A stretch of DNA of 64,000 nt from Diaporthe sp. PMI_573. Its lineage: Eukaryota; Ascomycota; Sordariomycetes; Diaporthales; Diaporthaceae. How positions within the stretch are numbered: the first letter of the stretch is position 1; every line of letters begins with the position of its first letter. Made by a program: the position numbers and the translations under genes. The notes below the pieces were generated by a model that was not told the origin of the DNA, did not search any database, and saw only the letters and a list, made by a program, of their open reading frames with translations. The stretch covers positions 62,001 through 126,000 of the forward strand of contig JAJTUP010000081.1 in assembly GCA_021399435.1 (NCBI GenBank), written 5' to 3'. Positions 10,887 to 21,604 of this stretch are shown here, piece after piece.

Positions 10887-11950
10887 TTAGATGAAAGAAA
10901 AAACATCGCCACCGACCTTATACTTCTCGTACTGTCGCAATAAAACATCCATTATCGAGAGTGATTGGGAGAGTGTAGATCGCGCCCCTTCAGCCAACAA
11001 CGTAGCTGAGGCAAACGGCTGTAGGAAACGATGCGTCCGTTCAATAAACTCCCACTCTGAAGCTAGCAGGATATCGTCTTGAAGCTCTCTATCATGGTCA
11101 ATTAGGAACTGTTTTACACGGGATTGATACCGCAGAAAATTATCCAACAATCGATACCATGAATTCCAGCGTGTGGCATTATCTATGCCTAGTCGGAGCT
11201 TTATTTCATCGTCCCATATAGCCGAATGAAGCGTAGAATTACGTATCCAGACCGCGATGTTGTGTACTTTCCGTAGGGGCGCGATATGCTGCCATCCAGT
11301 GAAGTTCTCAAGTATACGATTGCCTCTTCGCGAAGCTCTTCTTCTCTGATGGGCCTCATCTGTTCTTGTTGTCTGTCCGGCGTCGTGTAAGGTGTCGTAG
11401 AACTGTGCAAATAACTGATCGCTTGAGGTATCATCGGCGGCATTAAGAGCGGCGATTAGTGCCTCTTTTGAAGACGCGAGAAGGAATGCTTGAAGGGATA
11501 GGTTAATAATGTTGGGCGATGCAGCGGATACGGCGCTTAGAGGGATCAAACGTCAACTAGCAACCAATTAATCCTAATCCAGAGATAAGGGAAGAGCTAT
11601 CGTACCCCATAGTCTTCTCGTAACCGCCGTGAGAGATAAGACAAGCAGGTATCATTTGAAGTGTCGTTATCCCCTACATGGTAGCCCACTTTAGAAGCAA
11701 TGCCGTACTTTGACAGTGTATCGAAAATTAGAGATGCCTGGGTTTCACCACTATGGCTATAGCGACATTCTGGCATCGCTAGCAGTGCCCTTCGTGGCTG
11801 ATAATCCTGATCAACCCATCTCGCGGAGATGGCGAGTATCCCATGGCGATGGGGCGATGTATTGAGGTTCTCACGGAAGTGAATATTCGATCTGGGTGGC
11901 GGGCGACGGGTCTCTGGCCAGTATCTAAGCATAGGGCACTTGGAAGTCAC
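10887..11950 (-). pseudogene. hAT-type transposase relic (middle part)
   Basis: Two reverse-strand frames form the central part of a hAT transposase. The first (11597-11950) includes IASKVGYHVGDNDTSNDTC, the second catalytic aspartate region of hAT enzymes (V-x-D-N-x-x-N-D). A probable short intron follows, starting with GTACGATAG and ending TTGCTAG (about 11550-11597). The next exon encodes P-S-K-R-R-I-R-C-I-A and, after a one-base frameshift near 11517, IINLSLQAFLLA and later PLRKVHNIAVWIRNS and TRWNSWYRLL. The N-terminal BED finger and the C-terminal dimerisation domain are absent. The relic is therefore truncated at both ends and frameshifted. Confidence 0.7.
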
Positions 11951-12232
11951 TTTATCGACGAAAACTGCCGCAAGGAAGCGAGATCGTCAAAATATGGTGC
12001 CAGAAATAGCCTCAGTAGCCAAATCTACACCGATCAGAGTTTTTACTGGCCCAGAGGGACCGTTTTTTCAACCCCGAGGTGCTCACAGGAGCTGCGCGAC
12101 ATTGTGGCCCAGTATACTCGTCAGAAGTACTCGAGCCCCACACAACGACTCCTCTTTTGGAAGATTCTGAAGAGCTGGGACCAGAAAGGCTTTGATCTGA
12201 CGATGGCCTCACAAAAAGTCAGAGAGACTTGA
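11843..12232 (+). pseudogene. pogo-type DDE transposase C-terminal relic
   Basis: The forward frame contains SGWRATGLWPVSKHRAL and further on LRDIVAQYTRQKYSSPTQRL. These correspond to the region just after the DDE core in another fungal pogo/DDE_1 lineage (the GFxATGLWP motif). No catalytic residues remain. Its first 100 bp overlap the antisense hAT relic, so two element fragments are fused here. It differs in sequence from pogo copies A and B. Confidence 0.5.
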
Positions 12233-15200
12233 AGAATCTAGTTGAGTGTTAGATCTATGATATCTGTCGGATAGACAGAAGTCCCATTATTGGAAAAAAA
12301 ACTTCGCCGGTTCAGATGTTTGACTTTTCTGCGGATTACACAGCTCTCAGGCGCTAACTATAGAACCAATACTGGGCAGTATACGGTATGCTTAACGCCT
12401 GACCAGGATCGTTCGCCTGGGGTACGGCCTTGCGCCTCTTATGTAATATCATTTATATAGGCATTTACATAGTTAAGTCAAAAATTAGTTTATTTATACT
12501 ATAGTGTCTACGGAATTACGTTTTCGTAGTAATTTCTCATGACTATTGAAAACGAACCGCCGAATAGATATATAGGGGGCCTGTTCTGCCGGTTGTCCCA
12601 GCCAGTCTGAGACTACCCCGACGCGAGAGAGAGAGAAAAGAAGGACTAGAAGGGCCCTTACGGCCAGAGGGCCGTAGAGGAAAAGAGGTCACTTTAGACA
12701 CTTGGCCACGAGGAATCGTTTTTTTCGAAATCAAAAGGAATAGAATTGAGTTGCTGGTTATCTGATCAGAATCAGAGAAAGCAATGCCTAGTCCTAGGGT
12801 ACTTATAGTACTCTTCGGAGAAATCTCGCACTGAATAGCTATCTGAACCACCGTGCCCTGCAACACCATATACCTTAACTGAGTCGTTTTTACCCATATA
12901 GCCGTGTGGATATAGTAGGTAAAACCTATTATAATTTTAAGATCAATATTTCATGTACCTTCGAATGGTACTTCTCAAAAACCCGGCATTAGATAGATAT
13001 GGTGCGTGATTGGATCGCGCTTCTGGAAAGGACAGGATTGTGGTTGGGCTTGGATCCAGCATCTAGACTGGCTCCGGCATTACCGTCGCCCGCGTTTGTG
13101 GTCGAAGACATGTTTCACTTGTGATAAGCGACTTGCTGAAATTGGCCAACGGTTAGCAATCCGTCAATGCAGGTAGCTGGTGGTCGAAGATTTCTCAAAA
13201 AGCTTGATCGCTCGAAACTCGAGCCGAGGGACTGCGATCTTTTGGTGGTCTTTTGAGTTTGACAGCCAATGCTGATAACAGAGGCAAGTCAAGTTGGAAA
13301 GTGGAGTCGCAAGAAAGAGAGGCCTTGCTCGAAGCCCTGGGTGTTTGCTTTATGATGAAAAAGCTTTATGATGAAAAACTTTGTGATACGTTGCAGACGC
13401 TGCAAAAAGAAAACCTGCAAGTTTGGGGCTTCTGTTGTCGTCCAAATTGGAAGGGGCGTACGTGGCAGCGATGTTCAAGCTGGAGCAGAGCACTAAGCTG
13501 AACATCTGCTAGAGCGGATGGGAGCAGAGTCCGTGGCAGAGGCAAGCAACTGGCTTACATGGTTTCAGCAATGATACCCACAATGCCATCAAAATGGGAC
13601 CATGGAAGTATATAGCAGTTATGATTCAGTCTTAGAACTGCTTTCAACTTCGACCACATCATCAAGGCCTCTTGTGCTGCCTCATCATCCAGCCCAAGTG
13701 TTGTATGACAGCAGGTGTCACATCCATTTTAACATGAGGTCGTGTGCTCGGGCGTATGACCCCCCGCTTGGCTGCCTGCATGCGGCTGAAAACACTATTC
13801 CTAAGCAGTGGAATGATAGCTGCATTCCATACAGGTTGCTGATAGCCCGCCTTGGATGCAAGGGAATGTCCCGCAAGGCCACATGCATCTCAAGCGCCCG
13901 AAGTGGCTGTGAACCCTCTCCATTCTCCCCCAGAAACCATGATAAGCTGTCCCGCGTCCAGCCGTCAAGTTGTCGATCCAGCTCACCAGCCAGGGGGCAC
14001 ACCTGCCGAATGGCGTTAGCACGGACTGGAACAGAGGCGGAGGGACGCCACCATGCGTCGGTGAGCCTGATAATTATCTGGTAGCCGAAGCTTTCGACTG
14101 ACTCTTCTTGTAGGAAAATCTCTTACGTGTCTGATCCTTCATGGGAAACCTGTCTAGCATACCATTTCATCTCGTAACCACTTTTTTCGATGATGGGGAT
14201 GTTCGTGGCTCCTACCTTGGATCACTCATTCTATAGGTGATGGACTCGTTGGAGATAGGTCAGACCGGATCTCCCGGTGAACCGAGTATTCCGATATCCG
14301 GTCCAGGAAGCAAACGAAATATGCATCTGGCACCTATGCATAGATGCATATTGGGCCCACAGCCATTCATATACCCGTGGAAATGGCGGAATAGGCGTTC
14401 GTGATAGATGGCCTCGTCAGGAGACTTCGCGGGCCCAGATATCGTTGAAGAAAGGGGCGGCACAGGAGATTCGAAGATATCGGTCGACGCAGAAGGCGAC
14501 GGCGACGGAGGTAATAATTCGGAGGCTGAGAAGACATCGGAAGTCACGATAGTCTCATTCGGGGAGTCGCAAACGGCCATTTCGAAAGGTTGATATAATG
14601 GACTTGTGGGAGATATGGTGTGGTGTGCGGAAAAGTTGTATGCGGGCAAGATTTCAAGGCGCTTTTGGGAAGCCACGCGTCTCTGATATTCGTTAACAGT
14701 GGGGATGTGGCAGTGGTGGCAGTGGTGGCAGTGGTGGGGTCCAACCCCCTCCAAAACACCAAAATATGGCCCAACGTCAACCTTTCGGAAGGCTGGGAAT
14801 AGCCTCACTTCTGGGCAAAAACTCGACCCTAGATACACCTAGATACATCAATTACATCAATGGAGGTCTGAAATTGAGTGTATTGACGTGTAAAATTGTT
14901 CCAGTGGAGTGTACGTGGATGTACGTGTAGCGTACACCTACATCAATAAGTGTATCTGGTGTAATGGATCGGGACCCTGCTCAAGTGGCATGCTCTGTGG
15001 CACCGGGCGTTCCTACGCGCGCAAGCATACAATCTCGCAGACGTGAACGGGGTGCTCGCAGCCAAAGACTTCCTCAACGCTGTGGGACAGCGCATGGCAC
15101 CTGACTGGGCCGGGACACTCTCACCTTGGAGGAGCTCGGAACTTGGTTCAGTGCCGTCGCGCACGTATAGAGGATGGATATTACGACGACTATTCCAATG

Positions 15201-15800
15201 GTAGTATGCGTCACCCTGGATTCAGATTTTAAGAATCTCGAATAAAATAGCCGACATGGAAGAACACGCATATAACGATTGATTTCAGGTTGCTAGTTGA
15301 AAGAGCTATAATAAATCGAACCCACTCCTATGTTGAATGTATCATATAAACATTTTGGTCGGAAGGAGAGGAGCAAAATGAGTGTATTGCAGTATTAATC
15401 CAACCAACTCACAAGCGATCGCATCCTCTCTTGGCTTGCCGCCTTTGTGGCGCTACTGACAATAACCATTTGTTGGCCCTAACACTGCGCTCAGAATGAT
15501 TCTCCAAAGTCGGTTTTATTGGGGAATGCGCCTTAAACAACTTGCTCTCGCAGATATGTAAAATAGTATCAACGGAGGTGGATTAACCACGCTTGTTGTT
15601 CTCGGGATCCATCAACCCACCACTTCAAAAAAAAAAATTGTTTCAAACATACTGCTGGTGTCACCTCTGGGGTATGACTTCTAATATGTGTCGAATATAG
15701 ATTGACCTTCGCACACCTACTTCGCATATCCGAAGATGCAAGTTGGACGGCGAGGCTGAGGCAACGCCACCATCACGAGGTCACCACAATCGCGTAGGTT
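12233..15800. other. Long stretch with no confident gene
   Basis: AT-rich between about 12.2 and 13.0 kb, then mixed. Frames such as 13253-13501(+), 13602-14084(+) and 14260-14838(-; Ser/Pro-rich middle, His/Cys repeats from the minisatellite) show no recognisable domain. A palindrome GGCCCTTACGGCCAGAGGGCC lies at about 12653-12673. Around 14968-15204 a plus-strand frame (KWHALWHRAFLRAQAYNLAD) looks protein-like but has no start and no known domain. Near 14828-14965 a weak inverted arrangement of AGATACAC/TACATCAA blocks may be a decayed MITE. Confidence 0.4.
14707..14737. repeat. Short minisatellite, 9-bp unit
   Basis: Consecutive copies of GTGGCAGTG (about three and a half units). On the reverse strand this gives the His/Cys repeat in the 14260-14838 frame, one reason to doubt that frame is a gene. 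Confidence 0.8.
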
Positions 15801-15814
15801 TTAAATAGCCTAGA

Positions 15815-16230
15815 TGACGAGTATTCTGGATTTATTCAGAATATAACCCAGTCTCTCAGACAAGACCCAGAGGCATATACACTAGAATCTCTCTTCACAA
15901 GTCTATTAGACGAAAGTAGAGGGAAACTAAATAAGCCTTCTGAAAAAGCCCTATATATAAAGGGTAAAAAGGGAGCTGGAAACTCTACTATATGCCCTTA
16001 CTGTAAACTGAGGGGACATACTCGAGAGAGTTGTTATTTTCTCTTCCCTGAAAAAGCTCCTCAGAGCTGGCGAATAAAGAAAAGGGAAAAGGAAAAAAAA
16101 AACAACAATAACCTCAAAAATCTCTCTCGTGAGAAAAGAGAGAAACTTCAAGAGAAACTACTAGCTGCTCTAGCTAGTATTGAGTCTCCAGAAGATTCAA
16201 ATAGGTCTCCTGAAGAAGAGACTATAAATA
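15815..16230 (+). pseudogene. Ty1/Copia gag relic
   Basis: The forward frame encodes LESLFTSLLDES, then a lysine-rich stretch and the CCHC zinc knuckle CPYCKLRGHTRESC (C-x2-C-x4-H-x4-C), followed by a long charged Lys/Glu/Asn coiled-coil-like tail. That is the layout of Copia Gag upstream of the protease. The frame is open to the solo LTR at 16232, which interrupts it, and no protease, integrase or reverse transcriptase follows. The upstream half of Gag is also missing. Confidence 0.65.
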
Positions 16231-16231
16231 C

Positions 16232-16425
16232 TGTCAGATGTGACGGGTAGCCAAGAGGTGTGTGCCTGAGGCATCAATATGTCCGTCATGACAAAACCAG
16301 CCCCCAACGGGAGGGGTCGCGCTAGAGAACCAAGACAAGACATCATCACAATACACACAGTGACCACCCCATCAATTGGACCATAATTACACGTCCCATA
16401 TACCTAAAAGGGTGATAATCTGACA
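16232..16425 (+). mobile_element. Solo LTR, 194 bp, with 5-bp target duplication
   Basis: Begins TGTCAGATGTGACGGG and ends GATAATCTGACA, so the ends form the short inverted repeat TGTCAGA/TCTGACA expected of an LTR. It is flanked on both sides by AATAC (16227-16231 and 16426-16430), a 5-bp target-site duplication. Two further copies lie at about 31376-31566 and 38526-38719. No internal retroelement sequence adjoins it, so it is a solo LTR left by recombination, inserted into the Copia gag relic. Confidence 0.88.
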
Positions 16426-16431
16426 AATACA

Positions 16432-16470
16432 GCTAACGTGGTTTATCACCCAGCCGAGCTGGGCGTGGCT
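16432..16470 (+). mobile_element. Short pogo terminal-repeat fragment
   Basis: AACGTGGTTTATCACCCAGC follows a TA and matches the outer end of the pogo copy A terminal repeat (AACGTGGTTTACCACCCAGC as read inward from its right end). Similarity fades after about 35 bp. It lies between the solo LTR and the ankyrin gene, and suggests the gene's original 5' region was replaced by transposon sequence. Confidence 0.45.
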
Positions 16471-16507
16471 TAAGAGGTGGACAGCCAGACCAGACTACCA
16501 GGACGAG

Positions 16508-17944
16508 ATGGCAAAGTGTCAGGCTCTTCACCTGGCAGCAAAAGCAGGGTTTACAGTCATTGTAACGGACTTGTTGAAGTACGGGTTCAATGTGAACGCC
16601 ACCTTTAACCAGTCCTTTCCGCTGCATACCGCTATTGAGCAGGCATACACCGATACAGCCAAACTTCTTCTCGAGCAAGGAGCGGACCCGAACGCCCGAG
16701 ATGCCCAGCACAAGACCGCGCTGCATCTTGCCTGCAATCTTGGACTCGAGCCGGTGGTGCAGCTTCTCCTCGACAAGGGGGCTGACGTGAACGCAACTGA
16801 TGTTCTCTTGAGCACGCCATTGCATCAGTCCGTAAACAGCAGGCAATCAGCGGTTGTTACGAAACTTTTGAAGCAACCAAGTATCGATGTTAGCGTCTAC
16901 ATCAGAGAATCACAGGCTTCCTTGACCACCCCTCTCTTTGCTGCTGTCCTTGGCGGGAACGTCAGCATTGTGCAAGCCTTTATCGACTTCGGAGTCAACA
17001 TCAACGCCGAGGAGTCGGTCACCCGCTACACGCCGCTTCATGCTGCAGCCTCGGCCGAGAAATTTGATGTGGCCAGCCTGCTCATAGGGAAAGGTGCAGA
17101 CGTTAATGCACCGCTGGGCAATGAGTGGGGTGCTCCCCCAGTATTTACCGCCATCCAGCGGGGCGATGCAAACATGGTTCGGTTGCTGGTAGAGTCTGGT
17201 GCCAAGACAGATGCTGTTGATCGGGCTGGTTCCACCGCCGTGCACGCCATGGTCAATTTCAACCATTCCGATCTGCTACCGGTCCTCCTACAACACGGCT
17301 TTGACATCAACATGCAGAGCAAAGCTGGGCGAACTCCCGTAGCTTTTGCCCTGCAGCTGAAGAAGTTCGACTTGGCTCAGAAGCTGCTCAACGCAGGGGC
17401 TAGTCTCCATGCCGGGCCTGCTTCCAAGCAGTGGAGCCTACTGCACGATGCAACTGTCATGAACAACCTCGACGTCCTTCGTTTCCTCCTCCATGTGCAG
17501 AAGGACGCTATTCCTGTAAACACCCTGGACCACGCGGACATGACTCCTCTGATGCGAGCGGCTTGGTCTGGGTATTTAGAGGCAGCCGCCATACTTATCC
17601 AGCATGGTGCAGACATCGAGTGGAGAGGACCAGAAAACAGGACTGCGCTATTTATAGCCGTAGAGTACCGTCGGAAGGAGGTGGTCGAATTGTTGTTGAG
17701 CAAAGGGGCGGACGTCAATGTCCGAGCTGTGGACAAGATGACGCCCTTACACGTGGCGGTAATCGGGGAAAACGTGGTGTTTACAAGGCTCCTACTCGAC
17801 GCGAGGGCTGACACGGCAGCAAAGGATAGGCTTGGGAAGACGGCATTGCAATGGGCTAAGCAGCGTGGGTCGAAAGAAATGGTCAAGCTTCTGGGTGGTA
17901 CGGAGAAGGCGTCTAGGTTTTCATTCCTCAAAGGCCGGCGCTAG
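16508..17944 (+). CDS. Ankyrin-repeat protein, 478 aa
   Basis: A single uninterrupted frame consisting almost entirely of about 13 ankyrin repeats, with the usual TPLH helix starts and GAD(V/I)NA turns (GADPNARD, GADVNATD, GADVNAPL, GADIEWRG, GADVNVRA). Ankyrin stacks bind protein partners; in fungi they are the usual sensor end of NLR proteins or free-standing scaffolds. There is no signal peptide or membrane segment. The first repeat begins almost at the start codon, and 5' of it lie pogo and LTR sequence, so an N-terminal effector or NACHT domain may have been lost. The frame is open upstream only to a stop within the LTR end. The C-terminus is short and basic. It is followed 360 bp downstream by the HeLo-kinase gene on the same strand. 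Confidence 0.85.
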   Translation: MAKCQALHLAAKAGFTVIVTDLLKYGFNVNATFNQSFPLHTAIEQAYTDTAKLLLEQGADPNARDAQHKTALHLACNLGLEPVVQLLLDKGADVNATDVLLSTPLHQSVNSRQSAVVTKLLKQPSIDVSVYIRESQASLTTPLFAAVLGGNVSIVQAFIDFGVNINAEESVTRYTPLHAAASAEKFDVASLLIGKGADVNAPLGNEWGAPPVFTAIQRGDANMVRLLVESGAKTDAVDRAGSTAVHAMVNFNHSDLLPVLLQHGFDINMQSKAGRTPVAFALQLKKFDLAQKLLNAGASLHAGPASKQWSLLHDATVMNNLDVLRFLLHVQKDAIPVNTLDHADMTPLMRAAWSGYLEAAAILIQHGADIEWRGPENRTALFIAVEYRRKEVVELLLSKGADVNVRAVDKMTPLHVAVIGENVVFTRLLLDARADTAAKDRLGKTALQWAKQRGSKEMVKLLGGTEKASRFSFLKGRR

Positions 17945-18305
17945 AGGGTGAGAAAATTGAGCAGATAGGTGCATTTCGCATATGCAAGACACGTGTTTAA
18001 CAAGATGTGATTGGGTATCCAGGTGTCAAAACCGGGGCTTTATACAGGCTAGCCCCCATCTGCGAACTCGTCGGGCAACATGAATTCCATGGCTTTTCCG
18101 CTAGGCACCTTCCCAATTCCAAGCGCGTCTTTAACCAAAAGAGGCGGAGCCGCAAGGTTGAACACGAAACCCATCTCCTGGTCACTACTACCTTGTCCAC
18201 TTCTTCCGCTTCCTTAAGCTCGCAAAATCACTCAGGTCAGCTGTCCTCGGGAGTGTGAGGCCAGCTGACTTTAAGGCAGGAGCCATCACGACTTGGGTAT
18301 TCAAC

Positions 18306-20240
18306 ATGGATCCTGTGTCCTTCGCCGGGATCGGTTTGAGCGTTGCCTCTTTGGCTATCCAGCTTTTCAACGGTTGCATGACAGGTCTGATGACTCAAAT
18401 TTGGAATATGTCATAGTAAAAGATCTAACAGGTTGTTTGGGCTACTCTAGTCTTCAATTTCTTGACGGAACTCATCGAAATGCCAGAGTCGTGTGCCACT
18501 CGCCGGCTCCGCCTCCTCATCGAATACAATCGCCTTATGGCATGGGGCAAGGCCGCTGGCCTGGTCGAATTTGAAACAGGGTCGACGCTCGCCAGCGCAC
18601 TAGGCGCCTCAGCTCTTGAGATCGCTGCCATTCTATCCGAGGTCCGCACACTACTCGAAGCATTCGCAAACCTTAACAGCAAGCACGAAGAGCTCAGACT
18701 ATCGGGGATCCAAGGACAGATGCGCACTAGTCTCGGCCTCAGTCCTGACGTCACGCTTCAGGATCTCTCCTCTATCAAACTTCTGCACGATAGACCACGG
18801 AAGGCAAAGACATTGCCTACCAGGGTAAAGACAATTGCTAGAACGATGAAGGCGCTAGGCGGTCTCACAAAGCGTCCAAAACAGGTCATATGGCAACTCG
18901 TGGACGAGAAAAAGTTTGATGGGCTGCTCGTCCGGCTACAGGAACTGATTAACAGACTTTACGAGCTTATCAGCCAGCATCGGGCCGACGAACTCCACAA
19001 GCTGACTCGTAATACCTTCATGGAGATGGTACAGCTTCAGGAGTCGGTTTTCGAGCTGAGGTGCTTAATAGCTGCAACTGCCGACTTCCCTTCAAAAGAC
19101 GCTGGAGGGGAGTCTGGAAAGCTGATCCGAAACTCAGCCATCCATGAGCTAGCCCAGCTCAAACAGATTGTCAATGGTGAATCTGGGAGAGACATGGCAA
19201 TCCAAATTCACCAACTATCCTACCGCCCGGGGGAGAGCAACCAAAGACGTGCCCGAGGCCGCTACATCAGCACCTGCGGCGAGAAGCCTGTTCAAGTATG
19301 GATTGAATGGAAACATTACAAAGAAGTTGTCGATCGAAATCCGTCCTCAGGGTTGTTAGAACACTGCATGCCTTCAACAACACTAGAACGAACTAGGCAA
19401 CTCGCACACCTCCTATCCGCCCCAAAACCTTCCGACTTCTGCACCCCCAACTGCCTGGGCTACACGCTCGAGCCCGAAAGGCATAATTGTGGTCCCCGTC
19501 TCGGTTGGGTCTTCCGGATGCCTGATCAACTCAGCCCCGAAGCAGCACCAAGGTCTCTGCTCTGGCTGTTCACCAACCTGCCGCAGCCACCGCTCACCGA
19601 CCGCGTCGCGATCGCAAAGAAGATAGCCGCCTGCATTCTCAACATCCACGCCGTCAACTGGTTGCACAAAGCGATGCGGACCGAAAATATCCTCTTCTTC
19701 AACTACGACTCCACTTCTGACTCCGCAGTTCCGGATCTGGCCAGCCCGTTGTTGACAGGGTTCGATATCGCCCGCCCGGAAGACCACGATACTTCGGAAC
19801 GTCCAATCCCGGCTCCGAAGAGGGATATCTATCGATGGCCATCGATGCAGGGCGATGAGCCAGCTAACGGGTGGTCGAGGAAGATCTTTGATATCTACGG
19901 GTTCGGGCTTGTGTTGTTGGAGTTGGCATACTGGAGGCCCCTACACCAGATCCTGGGGTTTCAGGAAGTCTCAACAATCACTGCTCGAGAGGCGAGGGAT
20001 GTGAGGGATAGTTTGTTGAATAAAGAACCGGGCCATCTTGAGGGGGTTCTAAGACTGTTGGGGAGGAGGTACCATGGGGTTGTGAAGCGGTGTCTTCAGG
20101 GGTATGCACTGGCTGAGGATAGAGATGTGGGATTGGGTATTTTTATCGGGGAAGACGAGAGAGATCCACGGGTCAGCGTTCGCTTACAAAGGTGCTATGC
20201 TGAGAAGGTTGTTGGAGAGTTAAGGAGGATAGAACTCTGA
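18306..20240 (+). CDS. HeLo-domain protein with C-terminal pseudokinase, 622 aa
   Basis: Exon 1 (18306-18384) encodes MDPVSFAGIGLSVASLAIQL, the hydrophobic first helix typical of HeLo (prion-inhibition/propagation) domains. A 66-nt intron (18385-18450, GTCTGA...CTCTAG) joins in phase 1 to exon 2 (18451-20240), restoring GCMTVFNFLTELIEMPESC and the LRLLIEYNRLMAWG helix. HeLo covers about residues 1-210. A kinase-like fold follows (about 300-610): HRD-loop equivalent WLHKAMRTENILFF lacks the catalytic Asp, the DFG equivalent reads GFDIARP, and DIYGFGLVLLELAYW is the alpha-F helix. It is therefore a likely pseudokinase. HeLo domains are membrane-targeting cell-death effectors in fungal incompatibility systems. 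An alternative acceptor at 18431 also keeps the frame but matches the family less well. Beginning at TTG 18462 would lose the key N-terminal helix. Confidence 0.8.
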
Positions 20241-20400
20241 GGAACAGGAGCATAGTGTTTCGCCTAAGTGATGATCGTGATTCCTACTATGAGACCCAAT
20301 GGCGCAGATGGCGGAAATGGTGATCAAATAGCTATATAAGAAGCTCTAGTGTAAACGGGTAGTTGAAAGAGAGATGCTTGCTTGGCCCCCTTTCCTCCTA

Positions 20401-20426
20401 TATAGCTGGCTGGAGAGCCAGCTATA
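20401..20426. repeat. Short hairpin
   Basis: TATAGCTGGCT and its reverse complement AGCCAGCTATA are separated by four bases (GGAG). It lies 160 bp after the HeLo-kinase stop and could act as a 3' structure; a run of GGTAGC/GATAGCAAA-like short repeats follows to about 20520. Confidence 0.5.
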
Positions 20427-20644
20427 TATCCTCAAGCTAAATACAGGGCTCTATATAGCCGGAAAGCAAACGGGTAGCTAATAGATAGCAAAAGGATAGC
20501 AAACGGAGAGCGAAGACAAGAGTGTAGATCTTCTCCTAATCGGGTGATTGGTCCAACACCTACCCACAAGCTATTCCGTCAAGCATTAGACACAACTTCT
20601 AGATTTCCCTGTATCTAGTTGAAATAATATTACATATCCACCTG

Positions 20645-21475
20645 CTATATGACTTTGATGCTTTTCCTCATGGAATAGACTGGGGAGTACGTCATGGAGT
20701 TGTCGAACGAGTCGGGCTGCTGGAGAAAGCAATTGTGCTCGAGGAGCATCTCCCCTATAGAATTAGCCTCGGCGTGGCGGCCATACACGAGTACCTCCAA
20801 AAGTGTCGGCGACCTTAGAGTCGCTGAGAGCTTTAGCATCCGGTCGGTGATAAACTTCAACAATGGCTCGGCTGCCCCCTGCCTGACAAGCCCAGCATAC
20901 TTTGTGGATTAAAAGTCTCAAATGATGACAAGGCGGCTGTAAAGCTCGAGCGAGACCTCCCTGCTCGTCTTGTCGTCGACGAATTTATCGCGGAGTTAGA
21001 ATTTCTTAATAAGAAGCTAACACTTACGTTAACACAACTACGCGTAACGCCAGCACCCACAAAACGCTCCCGATGACTGAAATTTAATATTCACCAAACC
21101 AAAGCAAGTATCGCAGATTGGATTAACAATGCTTTCTTTTTCTTCGCCGGATTTAAATTCCTTTAACAGCGACTCAGGTGTTATCCCAGCAGTTGTTTCC
21201 TTTATCACTTTATTGTCATCTTCCCCAGGACTTATGTCGACCTTAGCGACTGAGTTGGAATTTATATAGTCGATATCACCCAAACTAGACTCGCCGCTAA
21301 TCACACAGGAACCCAACTTAATGTCCGCGTTGCTGAATTGCCTAAAAATCATTATGCCACCAGAGGATGCATAATCCTCGGTTTGATATGCCTTAGCACT
21401 GGTAGAAAGCCTAAATGCCGGTTGGATCCTTAAGTGACTGTTAAGATTAAGCAGCCTATAGCCTGCGGTTGGCAT
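20645..21475 (-). pseudogene. Broken gene, possibly SNF2-type helicase upstream segment
   Basis: Three successive reverse-strand frames (21475-21038, 21060-20857, 20863-20645) shift into one another. The last contains LEVLVYGRHAEANSIGEMLL and then HNCFLQQPDSFDNSM, resembling the segment before the helicase core in fungal SNF2-family proteins (a YG-x-R line followed by xFLQ(Q/H)P and Y-x-NP). The earlier frames are not recognised. No ATPase motifs are present. I read it as a degraded fragment, with the family assignment uncertain. Confidence 0.3.
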
Positions 21476-21604
21476 AAGCCAATCAGCGAATGTGAGGTCT
21501 TAATTGGAGGCGAGCTGCTGACGGCGCGATCAAGGGCGACAGGCAGGCCGCGGTGGCGGCCACGCAGCATGACAGTGTTGCTAATAATATAAACAATACG
21601 TATA

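Noticed and set aside
14707..14838. His/Cys-repeat protein (HHCHHCHHC) as a metal-binding gene
   Set aside because: The repeat is produced by a 9-bp minisatellite and the surrounding frame has no other support.
18462..20240. HeLo-kinase gene starting at 18462
   Set aside because: The first codon there is TTG, and an upstream exon from ATG 18306 with a normal intron restores the N-terminal helix of the family.
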